This document shows positions 44,172-53,500 of a stretch of 64,000 nt of DNA, one piece after another. The stretch's first letter is position 1. Each line of letters opens with the position of its first letter. Location: assembly GCF_963674925.1 (NCBI RefSeq), contig NZ_OY771647.1, positions 1,999,501 to 2,063,500 of the forward strand. Reading direction: 5' to 3'. Both the position numbers and the translations under genes were made by a program. A model generated the notes under the pieces. It did not search any database and had not been told where the DNA came from. It saw only the letters and a program-made list of their open reading frames with translations. The DNA comes from an uncultured Draconibacterium sp. GTDB taxonomy: Bacteria > Bacteroidota > Bacteroidia > Bacteroidales > Prolixibacteraceae.

Positions 44172-45353
44172 TTAGTATCCAAAATAATCCAGGTAAGTTT
44201 CCATATCCTTGTTTCCGCTACCCGAAAGGTTAATCACATTCACATCGTCAGGATTCATTTTTATTTTATCCAACGCTGCAAGCGCATGAGCTGATTCCAG
44301 TGCCGGAATAATGCCTTCTTTTTGTGTTAGCAGCAATACGGCCTTTAAGACTTCCTCGTCGGTGGCGGCCAAAAACTTTGCACGACCGGTTTTAAATAGG
44401 TGCGCGTGTAATGGCCCGATTCCCGGGTAATCCAGTCCTGCTGAAATGGAATACGGTTCCGTAATTTGTCCGTCTTCATTTTGCATTAACACCGTTCTGC
44501 TTGAGTGCAATACCCCGGGTGTTCCTACCGTTAAAGTAGCGGCGGTTTCATCGGTGTCGACTCCTTTTCCGGCAGCTTCCACACCGATCAGTTCCACCTG
44601 CTCGTCATCCAGGTAATGATAAAAAGCTCCTGCGGCGTTACTTCCTCCGCCTACACAGGCTAAAATACGTGTTGGAAATTCCGATCCGGTTTGTTCCAGC
44701 AATTGCTTTTTCATCTCGGCACTGATTACCGATTGGAAACGTGCAACCATATCGGGGTAGGGGTGCGGCCCAACCACCGAGCCGATAATGTAATGCGTAT
44801 CTTCCGGGTTGTTGATCCAGTCGCGCATGGCTTCGTTGGTAGCATCTTTTAGTGTCTTATTCCCGCTGTGCACCGGAATTACTTCTGCACCGAGCATTTT
44901 CATCTTTTTTACGTTAGGTGCCTGGCGCGAAACATCCAAAGCTCCCATGTAAACAATACACTTTATTCCTTTCAGGGCGCAAACCGTTGCTGTTGCCACA
45001 CCGTGCTGACCCGCACCGGTTTCTGCAATAATGCGGGTTTTTCCCAGTTGCTGTGCTAAAAGAATTTGTCCGATGGTATTATTCAGCTTATGCGATCCGG
45101 TATGGTTCAGATCTTCTCTTTTCAGGTAGATTTTGCTGCCGTAATGCTCCGAAAGTCGGCTGGCATAATACAGCGGCGACGGACGCCCCACATAATCTTT
45201 TAAGAGCTGATCAAATTCTTTTTTGAACGAATCTGATTCTATAATTTCCAGGTAACGGCGCTTTAGCTCATCAACATTGGTGAACATCATTTCGGGTATC
45301 CATGCCCCGCCAAATTCGCCGTAATATCCTTTTTCGTCTACTTGATATTTCAT
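44172..45353 (-). CDS. trpB: Tryptophan synthase beta chain
   Basis: TrpB joins indole with serine using PLP. The 393 residues match TrpB1 in length. The PLP lysine is Lys89 in NHTGSHKLNN, the phosphate-binding loop is GGGSNA, and GEFGGAWIPE at the start and the C-terminal LSGSGNKD are family marks. It lies between trpF and trpA; both spacers carry hairpin sequences. Confidence 0.97.
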   Translation of the reverse strand: MKYQVDEKGYYGEFGGAWIPEMMFTNVDELKRRYLEIIESDSFKKEFDQLLKDYVGRPSPLYYASRLSEHYGSKIYLKREDLNHTGSHKLNNTIGQILLAQQLGKTRIIAETGAGQHGVATATVCALKGIKCIVYMGALDVSRQAPNVKKMKMLGAEVIPVHSGNKTLKDATNEAMRDWINNPEDTHYIIGSVVGPHPYPDMVARFQSVISAEMKKQLLEQTGSEFPTRILACVGGGSNAAGAFYHYLDDEQVELIGVEAAGKGVDTDETAATLTVGTPGVLHSSRTVLMQNEDGQITEPYSISAGLDYPGIGPLHAHLFKTGRAKFLAATDEEVLKAVLLLTQKEGIIPALESAHALAALDKIKMNPDDVNVINLSGSGNKDMETYLDYFGY

Positions 45354-45383
45354 ATGATTAAAGTTGGAAGTCGGAAGACCGAA

Positions 45384-45410
45384 GCCGGAAGAACTGTTTT
45401 TTCTTACGGC
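45384..45410. repeat. Hairpin in the trpF-trpB spacer
   Basis: GCCGGAAGAA (45384-45393) and TTCTTACGGC (45401-45410) pair with one mismatch around CTGTTTT. It follows a GTTGGAAGTCGGAAGACCGA stretch of a type seen in dispersed bacterial repeats. Confidence 0.5.
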
Positions 45411-45428
45411 ATGATCAGATTCCGCACT

Positions 45429-46055
45429 TTATTTTTTTAATTCAGTTATAAATTTTCTCAGTTTTTCAATGTTTTTTAATCCGGGTTCATCCTCAAAACC
45501 ACTGTTCAGATCTACTCCGGCCAACATCGGATGATTTAGTTCTTTAATCTCGGCCACGTCATCCGGGCCAATTCCGCCACTTAGAAAAAAAGGCGTATTC
45601 CCGGTGTACTTTTCCAGTAACTGCCAGTTGAATTTTTTACCCGAACCACCGTGTTGTTTGGTTTTGGTGTCGAATAAAAAATAATCCACATTGTCCTCGA
45701 AAGCAGCTGTTGATTCAAATTTAAATTCTTCATCCATAGGGAAGGCTTTTAAAACATGCAATCCCTGGTTTTTTAATATTCCACAGGTTTTTGGATTCTC
45801 CTTGCCATGCAATTGAATGTATTCGAAGCCAAAGTTTTTGGCTAATCCCATAATTTCAAAAGCATTCTCGTTTACAAAAACACCCACTTTGGGTTTGTCA
45901 GATTGAAAGAGCCCGGCATCGGGTGTGTCACCTACAAATCGTTTTGACGGGCCGTAAAAAATATAGCCCAGCAAATCCACTCCAAGTGCCTCCACCTGTT
46001 CCCGGTTTTGCGTGAATTTCATCCCGCATACTTTTATTTTTAGATTTTTTGTCAT
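45429..46055 (-). CDS. trpF: Phosphoribosylanthranilate isomerase
   Basis: TrpF isomerises N-(5-phosphoribosyl)anthranilate to the carboxyphenylamino-deoxyribulose phosphate. The 208-residue TIM barrel has the catalytic Cys in IKVCGM, the general-acid Asp in FLFDTKT, and the phosphate loop FFLSGGIGPDD. It is a separate gene from trpC, as in most Bacteroidota, and is expressed between trpC and trpB. Confidence 0.95.
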   Translation of the reverse strand: MTKNLKIKVCGMKFTQNREQVEALGVDLLGYIFYGPSKRFVGDTPDAGLFQSDKPKVGVFVNENAFEIMGLAKNFGFEYIQLHGKENPKTCGILKNQGLHVLKAFPMDEEFKFESTAAFEDNVDYFLFDTKTKQHGGSGKKFNWQLLEKYTGNTPFFLSGGIGPDDVAEIKELNHPMLAGVDLNSGFEDEPGLKNIEKLRKFITELKK

Positions 46056-46068
46056 CTTGTTTGATTTC

Positions 46069-46149
46069 TGTCATTTCGAACGCAGTGAGAAATCTGTAAC
46101 CTAATGCTCCGATCCTAAAGATTTCTCCTCGTACCTCGTCGAAATGACA
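46069..46149. repeat. REP-like palindrome in the trpC-trpF spacer
   Basis: TGTCATTTCGA...GAGAAATCT and AGATTTCTC...TCGAAATGACA form a nested palindrome with 11-bp perfect outer arms. The same family is found at 48639-48711. This copy ends one base from the trpC stop codon. Confidence 0.8.
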
Positions 46150-46150
46150 T

Positions 46151-46933
46151 TCATAATTCCTCAATCAGTGTTTTACAAGCAGCCCCGGGATCATCGGTTT
46201 TCATAAAAGTTTCACCAATCAGGAAGCCTTTAAAACCGTGCTCTTTCAGGTAGTTAATCTCGGCGGCCCCAGCCAACCCACTTTCCGATATTTTTACAAA
46301 TTTGGCCGGAATAAGTTGCGAAAGCTCCACCGAAGTTTCAACGCTCACCTCAAAAGTTTTAAGGTTACGGTTGTTTACGCCAACAACATCTACATAATTG
46401 TTAACGATTTCCAGCTCTTCGGCGTTATGGATTTCCATGAGTACATCCAGTCCCAGTTCTTTTGCTTTTTGTGCCAGTTCCAGCGCCTTTTCTTTCGAAA
46501 GACATGCAGCGATCAGAAGAATCACATCTGCACCAAAAGCTTTGGCTTCCACAATCTGGTAGGTGTCGATCATAAAATCCTTTCGCAATATTGGAATATC
46601 GGGATTGGCTTCACGCGCTTTCGTCAGGTTCGCCAATGTGCCTCCAAAATATTCAAAATCCGTAAGGACAGAAAGACACGAAGCGCCAGCAGCGTTGTAG
46701 GCTTTGGTAACTTCTTCCACTTTTGCCGAAAAATTGATCTCACCTTTTGATGGCGATTTTTGCTTGAATTCTGCAATAATTCCGGAAGCCCCATCTTTTA
46801 GCAGGTTTTCTTTTAGCGAATTACATTTTCTGGTAAAAGCAGGGTATTTCTCCAGCTGCTCGATGCCAACCACCTTTTTCTGGGCAGCTACTTCCTGTTT
46901 TTTTGTTGCTACTATTTTATCAAGAATATTCAT
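46151..46933 (-). CDS. trpC: Indole-3-glycerol phosphate synthase
   Basis: TrpC closes the indole ring to form indole-3-glycerol phosphate. The 260 residues show the family blocks EFKQKSPSKGEIN, ADVILLIAACLS, GVNNRNLKTFEV, ISESGL and FLIGETFM. The catalytic Lys is in the KQKSPSKG segment and another in LRKDFMID. It is monofunctional, not fused to trpF. It starts 20 bp behind trpD. Confidence 0.96.
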   Translation of the reverse strand: MNILDKIVATKKQEVAAQKKVVGIEQLEKYPAFTRKCNSLKENLLKDGASGIIAEFKQKSPSKGEINFSAKVEEVTKAYNAAGASCLSVLTDFEYFGGTLANLTKAREANPDIPILRKDFMIDTYQIVEAKAFGADVILLIAACLSKEKALELAQKAKELGLDVLMEIHNAEELEIVNNYVDVVGVNNRNLKTFEVSVETSVELSQLIPAKFVKISESGLAGAAEINYLKEHGFKGFLIGETFMKTDDPGAACKTLIEEL

Positions 46934-46953
46934 TGTCTTTTATTTGCTCTGCC

Positions 46954-47949
46954 TTAAAAGGACTTGTTCGTAACTGCTTCCAATTTCTTCAATGCATTTC
47001 CGCGTTGTAAAGACTCGCGCGCCATTTCTACACATTCGGTCAATGTTTTATCTGGAAAAACTACTTGTAAACCAACGGCAGCGTTGGCAAGAACAACATT
47101 GGTTTGTTCGAAAGTACCTTTGCCTTTTAATACATCGATAAATATTTTTGCGGCGTCTTCTACCGATTCGCCACCAAAAAGCTTTTCGGGTGCAAGCTGC
47201 TGCATCCCGAATTCTGATGCTGACACCAGTTTGTCTTTTGACTTTGTGGCAAAGTGCGTGTCGGCAGTCAGCGAAATTTCATCGTAACCATCAACACTGT
47301 TCACAATGGCAAAGTTAACATTCAGTGTTTTATACACGTTCTTGTAGTGATCGAAATTTAAACTGTTGTTAACGCCAAGTAACTGGTATTTTGGCTCCGA
47401 CGGATTGATCATCGGTCCAAGAATATTAAAGAAGGTTGGCACTTTTAAGGCTCTGCGTACCGGAGCAATATGTTTCATTGCCGGATGAAAAAGCGGAGCA
47501 TGCAAAAAGCAAAATCCTCCTTTATCAAGATCGCCTTTTAATTTGTCGATCTCGTTGCTGAATTCGTAGCCCAGAAATTCCAAAACGTTTGATGATCCGC
47601 TGGTTGAAGTGGCAGCATAATTACCGTGTTTGGTGACATTTACACCTGCTCCCGCAACAATAAAACAGGATAAAGTTGAAATGTTGAAGGTGTTTTTGCC
47701 GTCGCCGCCCGTACCAACAATATCGATTGCATTGTAATCCGACAGATCAACTTTTTTACTGAGTTCCACCATTGCATCGCGAAAACCACCCAATTCTTCC
47801 GACTGCAAAGGGCGCATTTTAAAAACGGTAAGGAATGCGGCAAATTCAGCTTCAGAATAGAGGCCTTTTCCAACTCCGGTTAAGGCAGCTTTTGCTTCTT
47901 CGCGCGTGAGGGTGTTTCCTTCAAATAGGTATTGTAATGTTTCTTTCAT
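46954..47949 (-). CDS. trpD: Anthranilate phosphoribosyltransferase
   Basis: TrpD transfers the phosphoribosyl group of PRPP to anthranilate. The 331-residue protein has the PRPP/pyrophosphate loop GTGGDGKNTFNIS (79-91), KHGNYAATSTSGSSN and the ILGPMINPSEP segment. It is separate from trpG, unlike the fused E. coli protein. Confidence 0.97.
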   Translation of the reverse strand: MKETLQYLFEGNTLTREEAKAALTGVGKGLYSEAEFAAFLTVFKMRPLQSEELGGFRDAMVELSKKVDLSDYNAIDIVGTGGDGKNTFNISTLSCFIVAGAGVNVTKHGNYAATSTSGSSNVLEFLGYEFSNEIDKLKGDLDKGGFCFLHAPLFHPAMKHIAPVRRALKVPTFFNILGPMINPSEPKYQLLGVNNSLNFDHYKNVYKTLNVNFAIVNSVDGYDEISLTADTHFATKSKDKLVSASEFGMQQLAPEKLFGGESVEDAAKIFIDVLKGKGTFEQTNVVLANAAVGLQVVFPDKTLTECVEMARESLQRGNALKKLEAVTNKSF

Positions 47950-47960
47950 ATCTAAGTAAT

Positions 47961-48050
47961 TAGTATTGAGATTTGAGTAGTGAGTATTGACTCAATTAGT
48001 TATGCGAGATTTGTTTTAAGCCGGATCTCATTTCTCACTACTTTGTACTA
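47961..48050. repeat. Palindromic repeat overlapping the trpG 3' end
   Basis: TAGTATTGAGATTTGAGTAGTGAG (47961-47984) is roughly mirrored by CTCATTTCTCACTACTTTGTACTA (about 48027-48050). The right arm includes the trpG stop and its last codons (SDNSTK), so the repeat appears to have become part of the protein's C-terminus. Confidence 0.5.
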
Positions 48051-48622
48051 TTATCTGAATTCAACCAGTTTTCGATCATTTTTTCGCCCAGTGGAGTAAG
48101 TACCGATTCCGGATGGAACTGTACACTTTGCACGTCGTATTCTTTGTGCTGCATCGACATTACCAGACCGTCTTCATCGTAGCTGGTAACTTCAAAACAT
48201 TCCGGTAACTGCTCTTTCTGAACGATCCACGAGTGGTAGCGGCCCACATCGAATGATTCGGGTAATCCTTCAAATAACTGCGATTTAATTCCGGTTTGTT
48301 TTACGGGCGTGGCAATTCCGTGCAAAACGCGGTTCATGTTGTGTAGTTTGCCACCAAAAGCTTCGCCAATCGCCTGGTGCCCCAGACAAACACCCAGCAT
48401 ACTTTTCTTTGGTGCGTAGGCTTTTATAATGTCGAGTAAAAGACCTGCTTCTTCAGGAATACCGGGACCCGGAGAAAGTACTATTTTGTCATATTTATCA
48501 ATCTCATCCAACGCAATCTGATCGTTGCGATACACATCAACCGGCTGGCCGGAAATTTTTTTTATGGCATGTACCAGGTTGTAGGTAAATGAGTCGTAAT
48601 TATCGATAACTAATATCTTCAT
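48038..48622 (-). CDS. trpG: Anthranilate synthase component II (glutamine amidotransferase)
   Basis: TrpG supplies ammonia from glutamine to TrpE. The 194-residue class I amidotransferase has nucleophile Cys79 (GVCLGHQAIGEAFGG) and the His-Glu pair in QFHPES. DNYDSFTYNLVH at the N-terminus is diagnostic of TrpG/PabA. In this operon setting trpG is meant, though a shared role in folate synthesis is possible. Confidence 0.96.
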   Translation of the reverse strand: MKILVIDNYDSFTYNLVHAIKKISGQPVDVYRNDQIALDEIDKYDKIVLSPGPGIPEEAGLLLDIIKAYAPKKSMLGVCLGHQAIGEAFGGKLHNMNRVLHGIATPVKQTGIKSQLFEGLPESFDVGRYHSWIVQKEQLPECFEVTSYDEDGLVMSMQHKEYDVQSVQFHPESVLTPLGEKMIENWLNSDNSTK

Positions 48623-48638
48623 TTTTTTTCAAATTAGT

Positions 48639-48711
48639 TGTCATTTCGAACAAAGTGAGAAATCTGTCTCTTGAAGTCAAAGATTTCTCCTCGTTCCTCG
48701 TCGAAATGACA
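48639..48711. repeat. REP-like palindrome in the trpE-trpG spacer
   Basis: This is the same family as 46069-46149: TGTCATTTCGA and TCGAAATGACA as perfect 11-bp outer arms, with inner GAGAAATCT/AGATTTCTC. It lies 5 bp from the trpE stop. Confidence 0.8.
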
Positions 48712-48716
48712 GTTGG

Positions 48717-50126
48717 TTAATTAATTCCTTTAGCCATTTCAATAGCCTTTTTCAAGGCAGCCAGTTTGTTATTCACTTCCTGCAGTTCACTTTCTTCTTG
48801 CGAGTCGGCTACAATTCCGGCACCTGCCTGGTAAAAAAGTTTTTTGTCTTTGCTCAAAAACGAGCGAATCATAATCGCATGGTTCACCGAATTATCAAAA
48901 CCAAGATAACCAATACATCCCCCGTAGTAACCACGGTTCTGGTTTTCGTATTTGTCGATCAGTTCCATGGCTTTATACTTTGGTGCACCGGAAAGTGTTC
49001 CGGCGGGGAAAGTTTCTCCCAGTACTTTTATCAGGTTGGTATCGCTGGTGATTTCTCCTGAAACCTGTGAAACCAGGTGAATTACATGCGAGAAGAATTG
49101 TACCTCGCGGTAAGTTTCCACAATTACATTATTGGCATTTCTGCTCAAATCGTTACGGGCAAGGTCTACCAACATCACGTGCTCGGCATTCTCTTTAGGA
49201 TCTTTGCTCAGCTTTTCAGCCAGCTCACGATCCTGGTCATCATTTCCGGTTCGTTTAAACGTTCCGGCAATCGGGTGGATGTATGCTTTATTGTCTTTAA
49301 TTCTGATTTCAGCTTCCGGGCTTGAACCAAAAATACTGTAAGTGCCGTAGTCGAAATAGAACAGGTAAGGTGATGGATTTATCGAACGAAGTGCCCGGTA
49401 AACATTAAAATCGTCGCCAACAAATTCCTGCGAGAACTGGCGGCTCAAAACAATCTGAAAAACATCGCCACGGTAACAGTGCTCTTTGCCTTTGGTTACC
49501 ATGTGCTTGTATTCTTCGTCGGTGATATTCGATTTTTCTTCGCCACGCACATCGAAACTTGCTGTTGAAAAATTCAAATTCACCAACAAGTGATGAACGT
49601 AATCCATTTGCGACTCTTCACCTTCCAAAAGGTTCTCCACAATATGGATTTGGTTTTTGTGGTGATCGATGGCAACCACATACTTATAAAAGCTGTAGTG
49701 TACTTCCGGTGTTTGATATTCTTCAGTTTTTGGCGACGAAAAACGGATGCTTTCGAAATGTTGGATGGCATCGAAATTCAGGTAACCAAATAAACCGTTG
49801 GCCGGCAATTCTATTTCATCCGAATCAACATTAAATGTTTTGAAAAACTTGTCCAGTTCATCATGCAACTTCTTTTCGGGCGAAAGACTAAAATTTTCCT
49901 GCGCTCTGCCCGGCAAATCGATTCCAACCTCGCCGTTAGTGACTTTAAAATTGGCAATTGGGTTAAAAGCGATGAACGAGTAAGCGTTTTCAACTCCGTG
50001 GTAATCGGAGCTCTCCAGCAATATCGACTTAGGATATAGCGTGCGAAGTCGTAAATAAATGCTAACCGGAGTTACGGTGTCGGCAAGTATTTTACGAACG
50101 ACAGGTTTAAAATTGAGTTTTTCCAT
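48717..50126 (-). CDS. trpE: Anthranilate synthase component I
   Basis: TrpE converts chorismate to anthranilate with TrpG-derived ammonia. The 469 residues include the Trp feedback site LLES (36-39) in the N-terminal domain and the chorismate-binding core PIAGTFKRTG, LVDLARNDL, FPAGTLSGAPK, RGYYGGCIGYLGF and QAGAGIVADS. It is the first structural gene of trpEGDCFBA. The 440-bp leader in front of it contains two Trp-rich peptides and two terminators, so feedback acts at both enzyme and transcription level. Confidence 0.97.
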   Translation of the reverse strand: MEKLNFKPVVRKILADTVTPVSIYLRLRTLYPKSILLESSDYHGVENAYSFIAFNPIANFKVTNGEVGIDLPGRAQENFSLSPEKKLHDELDKFFKTFNVDSDEIELPANGLFGYLNFDAIQHFESIRFSSPKTEEYQTPEVHYSFYKYVVAIDHHKNQIHIVENLLEGEESQMDYVHHLLVNLNFSTASFDVRGEEKSNITDEEYKHMVTKGKEHCYRGDVFQIVLSRQFSQEFVGDDFNVYRALRSINPSPYLFYFDYGTYSIFGSSPEAEIRIKDNKAYIHPIAGTFKRTGNDDQDRELAEKLSKDPKENAEHVMLVDLARNDLSRNANNVIVETYREVQFFSHVIHLVSQVSGEITSDTNLIKVLGETFPAGTLSGAPKYKAMELIDKYENQNRGYYGGCIGYLGFDNSVNHAIMIRSFLSKDKKLFYQAGAGIVADSQEESELQEVNNKLAALKKAIEMAKGIN

Positions 50127-50194
50127 TTTGTTTTTTATGTTTTGTTCTTTGTTTTTATTTCTATTCTAAAAATGCTGTAAGCAAGGTGTTTAAA

Positions 50195-50232
50195 CGAAAA
50201 ACGGCTCACCGTGAAATCCGATGAGCCGCTTT
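50195..50232 (-). terminator. trp attenuator terminator 2
   Basis: On the minus strand CGGCTCA pairs with TGAGCCG (7 bp, with further pairs after one mismatch) and TTTTT follows. It lies 28 nt behind the second leader peptide and about 70 nt before trpE. Confidence 0.85.
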
Positions 50233-50259
50233 AAGTTTATGCAATGACGTATCCTCTCT

Positions 50260-50316
50260 TCACGATATTTGTAAAAAGTTGCTACGCCACCACCAAATGT
50301 TATTGTTTGTTCTCAT
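50260..50316 (-). CDS. trp leader peptide 2 (three consecutive Trp)
   Basis: The 18-residue frame reads MRTNNNIWWWRSNFLQIS with TGG TGG TGG in tandem. Downstream TACGTCA can pair with TGGCGTA, which includes the third Trp codon, giving the 1:2 hairpin expected of an attenuator. A terminator follows. Ribosome stalling at Trp codons when charged tRNA-Trp is scarce would free the downstream RNA for antitermination. Confidence 0.8.
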   Translation of the reverse strand: MRTNNNIWWWRSNFLQIS

Positions 50317-50335
50317 AATATTTAATCTTTTGCAT

Positions 50336-50363
50336 AAAAAAACCTGCTTTTGTTAGAAGCAGG
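50336..50363 (-). terminator. trp attenuator terminator 1
   Basis: On the minus strand CCTGCTT pairs with AAGCAGG around CTAACAA and is followed by seven Ts. It lies about 45 nt behind the first leader peptide. Just upstream, CATAT can pair with ATATG, a possible antiterminator, though the pairing is short. Confidence 0.85.
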
Positions 50364-50408
50364 CCTGTCATATCTTTAAAAATAGCAATATGGCTCTTAA
50401 CTCCTAAC

Positions 50409-50459
50409 TTACGTAAGAAGACCCCACCACGGAAGCCATATTGTATTTATTTTTTGCAT
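50409..50459 (-). CDS. trp leader peptide 1 (WLPWW)
   Basis: The 16-residue frame reads MQKINTIWLPWWGLLT with three Trp codons. The coding RNA CAATATGGCT, which contains the first Trp codon, is perfectly complementary over 10 bases to AGCCATATTG just behind the stop (plus-strand 50386-50395 and 50434-50443). This is the 1:2 hairpin of a classical Trp attenuator, followed by terminator 1. Trp leaders of this kind are known in Bacteroidota (Rfam Bacteroid-trp motif). Confidence 0.8.
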   Translation of the reverse strand: MQKINTIWLPWWGLLT

Positions 50460-50506
50460 TTTTCTAATCTTAATCTTCTGCAAGAAAAACGTTTTTTTTG
50501 AAATAT

Positions 50507-50536
50507 CAAAATATTGTTGGCAGAAGCTTCAAAAAA
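50507..50536 (-). promoter_or_regulatory. Possible trp operon promoter
   Basis: On the minus strand TTTTTTG is followed after about 15 bp by ATATTTTG, a poor version of the Bacteroidota promoter. It lies about 45 bp before the first leader peptide and behind the sprA stop. No better candidate is seen, and read-through from sprA is possible. Confidence 0.25.
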
Positions 50537-50565
50537 CTATTTCTCAAATAAAGTTGGTTTAACAA

Positions 50566-53500
50566 TTAGTTCGCCAGTGTGAAACGGAAACTTACTCCAA
50601 AATTCGCATTGGTTGTACGGTACGATAGCGAGGTAAACGGATCGTTAATAATACGATCGTAGTATACACGCATTTCAAATTTATCACTCAAGCGGTAGTC
50701 GGCATAGGTTTTTAAGGTAAAGTTACCTTGTCCTGCTGTAATCTGGTTGCTGTCATCGTCCAACTGGCGTAAAAGTGTTTTTGTTTTACGGTACGAAATA
50801 TCAGCACGAACATTTAAATCATTCGAGTAAGCCTGTTGCGAATTTTTTGTTTTAATGATCAAATCCATTCGTGTAAATCGATAGCCTAATCCAAAAGTAT
50901 ATTCGTTGCTCAGTATCTCGGTAAGCTGGTTATTCGATAACGACAGGTTCAGGTTACGAGCACGTTTGATCTCTCCGCGTGTAGTCAGGTCGCTAAGCCA
51001 CATGATGTCGATATTGATCAGCGGATTGAAAGCTTCAACGATACTTACCGTATTAAAATCGTACGCAGGAACAAAGTTATCGGCCAGGTCGCGCACCATG
51101 GTGTAGCCATCTTCGGCAGCAATAAAATTCAGGTTGGTAGCATACGAGCCAACGTTGTAAGTTGAACGGTAGGTATGTTGGAAATTCATCGAACGCATTA
51201 CCTTATTCAGCCCCGGAATACGCGATACCATTCCTTCGTAACGAATGCTCCAGTTTGGCCGCATATATTTTAATGACGGGAACAAGCCCAGTGAAACATC
51301 TTCAGGACTTTTATTTTGATAAGCTGCCAGGAATGCCGGAACAAGAACTTCAACCGAGTTTGGCCCGTAACCATCAGGATACCCCGGATAGTTTTCGTTT
51401 GGAGCAGATGGATCATAACCAGCACTTGTTCCACGCTGTTGTGCCAAACGGTGAGCAATTACACGGCGGTATTCTTTCATATTTTCGAAGGCATCGGAGC
51501 TGGTTACTTCTTCTTTTCCTATTTTAAAGAAGGCTGTTCCTAATGTTAGTGTCGACATACTAAAGTTTCCGCTTTCCGAGTAACTGTTGGCTACAAAACT
51601 ACCTGAGTTTGTATCGTAATTGTAGAATTCAGTAATATTTTTCGATATCGAGCGGTTCGCATTGATGTCAATACGCAAATCGGGGAGAGGTTCCCACAAG
51701 GTTCGCAAATTAATCCGCTCGTTTTCCATAATCTGGAAAGGTTGATTTAATGTTGAATCGATGGTCAGCCAGCCGTTCTCTGCAGCTTTTATCGCAAAGT
51801 TGCGGTCTTGCCAGCCAAACAGGAATGGAAGTCCCGGAGCCAGTTTCGGATCGGGTGTTTCTGTTCCCCATTGCGGATCGCCACTAAATTTACCGGTTCC
51901 AAACAACGTTGGTTCAGGCAGGAAGCCCGGCAAAACAGTACCTCCGTTTTTGCTGTAGTTTACAGTGAAGGTGCGGATTCCAATTACCATTCTTGTCGTT
52001 AAATCCAACATGTCTTTTGCGAACGTCTGATCGCCGCGTTTTCCGGTAACAGTAAGCATTGCCTGTTGCACGTCAACCGATGGAACAAATTCGATGGTAT
52101 TGGCATCAATAATATTTGTTTTTCCCGGAACCGTTTTGCCGTCGACATCGGTTACCAGAACTTTTATCTTTTTGGTATTTAGCTTGTGGGCAAATTTTTG
52201 GCCCTGGTCGGCTGTAAATTTGGCACTTCTGCTAAATGTCTCTTCCTGTTTTCGTTGCAGTGGTTCGGCTTGCTGGTTTGCTCCTCCTCTTGTACTCCGG
52301 CTGTTGAGGCTGCCACGCCCACGTCCTGTTCGCCTGAATTTTTGGTCAACCTCTTTAAAATAAGGCACCTTGTTAAACAGGGTTTGGAAGTTGGCGTTAC
52401 CGGTAAGTGTAAGGTTGCGCGAGTTGGTTATTATATTTCCAATGTTAATGTCGTCGTTGGTTAACGATCCGGCAGCCCATTCATAGGTTCCCGAGTAGCG
52501 AACGGTTCCGCTCATAAAATTCAATGCTTTAATACTTCGGAGCGGCACCTGGTAAGTGGCATTAAAACTGTGGTTGTAAATGGTTGGTCGCCCTAAATTC
52601 CAAAGATTTGTAAGAATCGAGTCGCGTTTCCATTCATAATCGTCGTCGTTTTTATTAATCCGGCCTTCGGGTTCATCAATTCGTGAGGTTCCGCGTGATG
52701 AGAAATCGACTTTCAGCGAACGGGTAACATCATAGCGAATATCGAGGTAACGGTTCCACAGGAAATCCTTGTCAAAAGTAGACGGCAGAATCAGGTTTGG
52801 ATTGGTAATATTCCTGGAGTGACGCTCGTGGTACTTACGGAAGAGGTCGGTACGATACGAAATTTGTGTTGGCAGCGGATAAAAGTTAAAGTCGCCAATT
52901 AATTTTAAAGGCCCTTTTTGCAGCAACTGAACTTTGCTGAACGGCTGAATCAATTTTGGCCGGTTGCTGTAATTGTACGAGAACATAAAACGGTGTGTTC
53001 TGTTCACGTTGTACTCTGTTGTAATGTTACGTTTCGAAGTTTCGTTGTACGAATAGGTAACGGCAAAGTTTTCCGGATCCCACAAATGTGTTTTCTCTTT
53101 TTGGCGCTGTGGCTCCACTTTCACGTTGGTAAAGTTGAGGCTTTTTCGCTCAATTACATCTTGCGATATATTTTTTATCGAATCCTTCTCGCTGCTGGTT
53201 CGTGCGTGAGACAGCGATTCTTTTAACTCAATATCCGGATTTATCGGATCGTATTTTGGTGTTGCTGTACTGTTGGAGTAGCCATAGTACATCGGAATAC
53301 GCACACCGGCTCTTTCAGGGAAGAAACGTCCCCAGTCGATAGATGCCGACACATCGATTTCATCCAGATCGTCGATCATCCTGTTGTTAATATTTTCATC
53401 AATACTTCCGAAACCCGCAGTGCGTTTACGACCGGCAACGACCACGCTACCCAAATCGGCCAAACGTGTTGAAACACGTGCGTTAGCCGCCCAGCCACCT

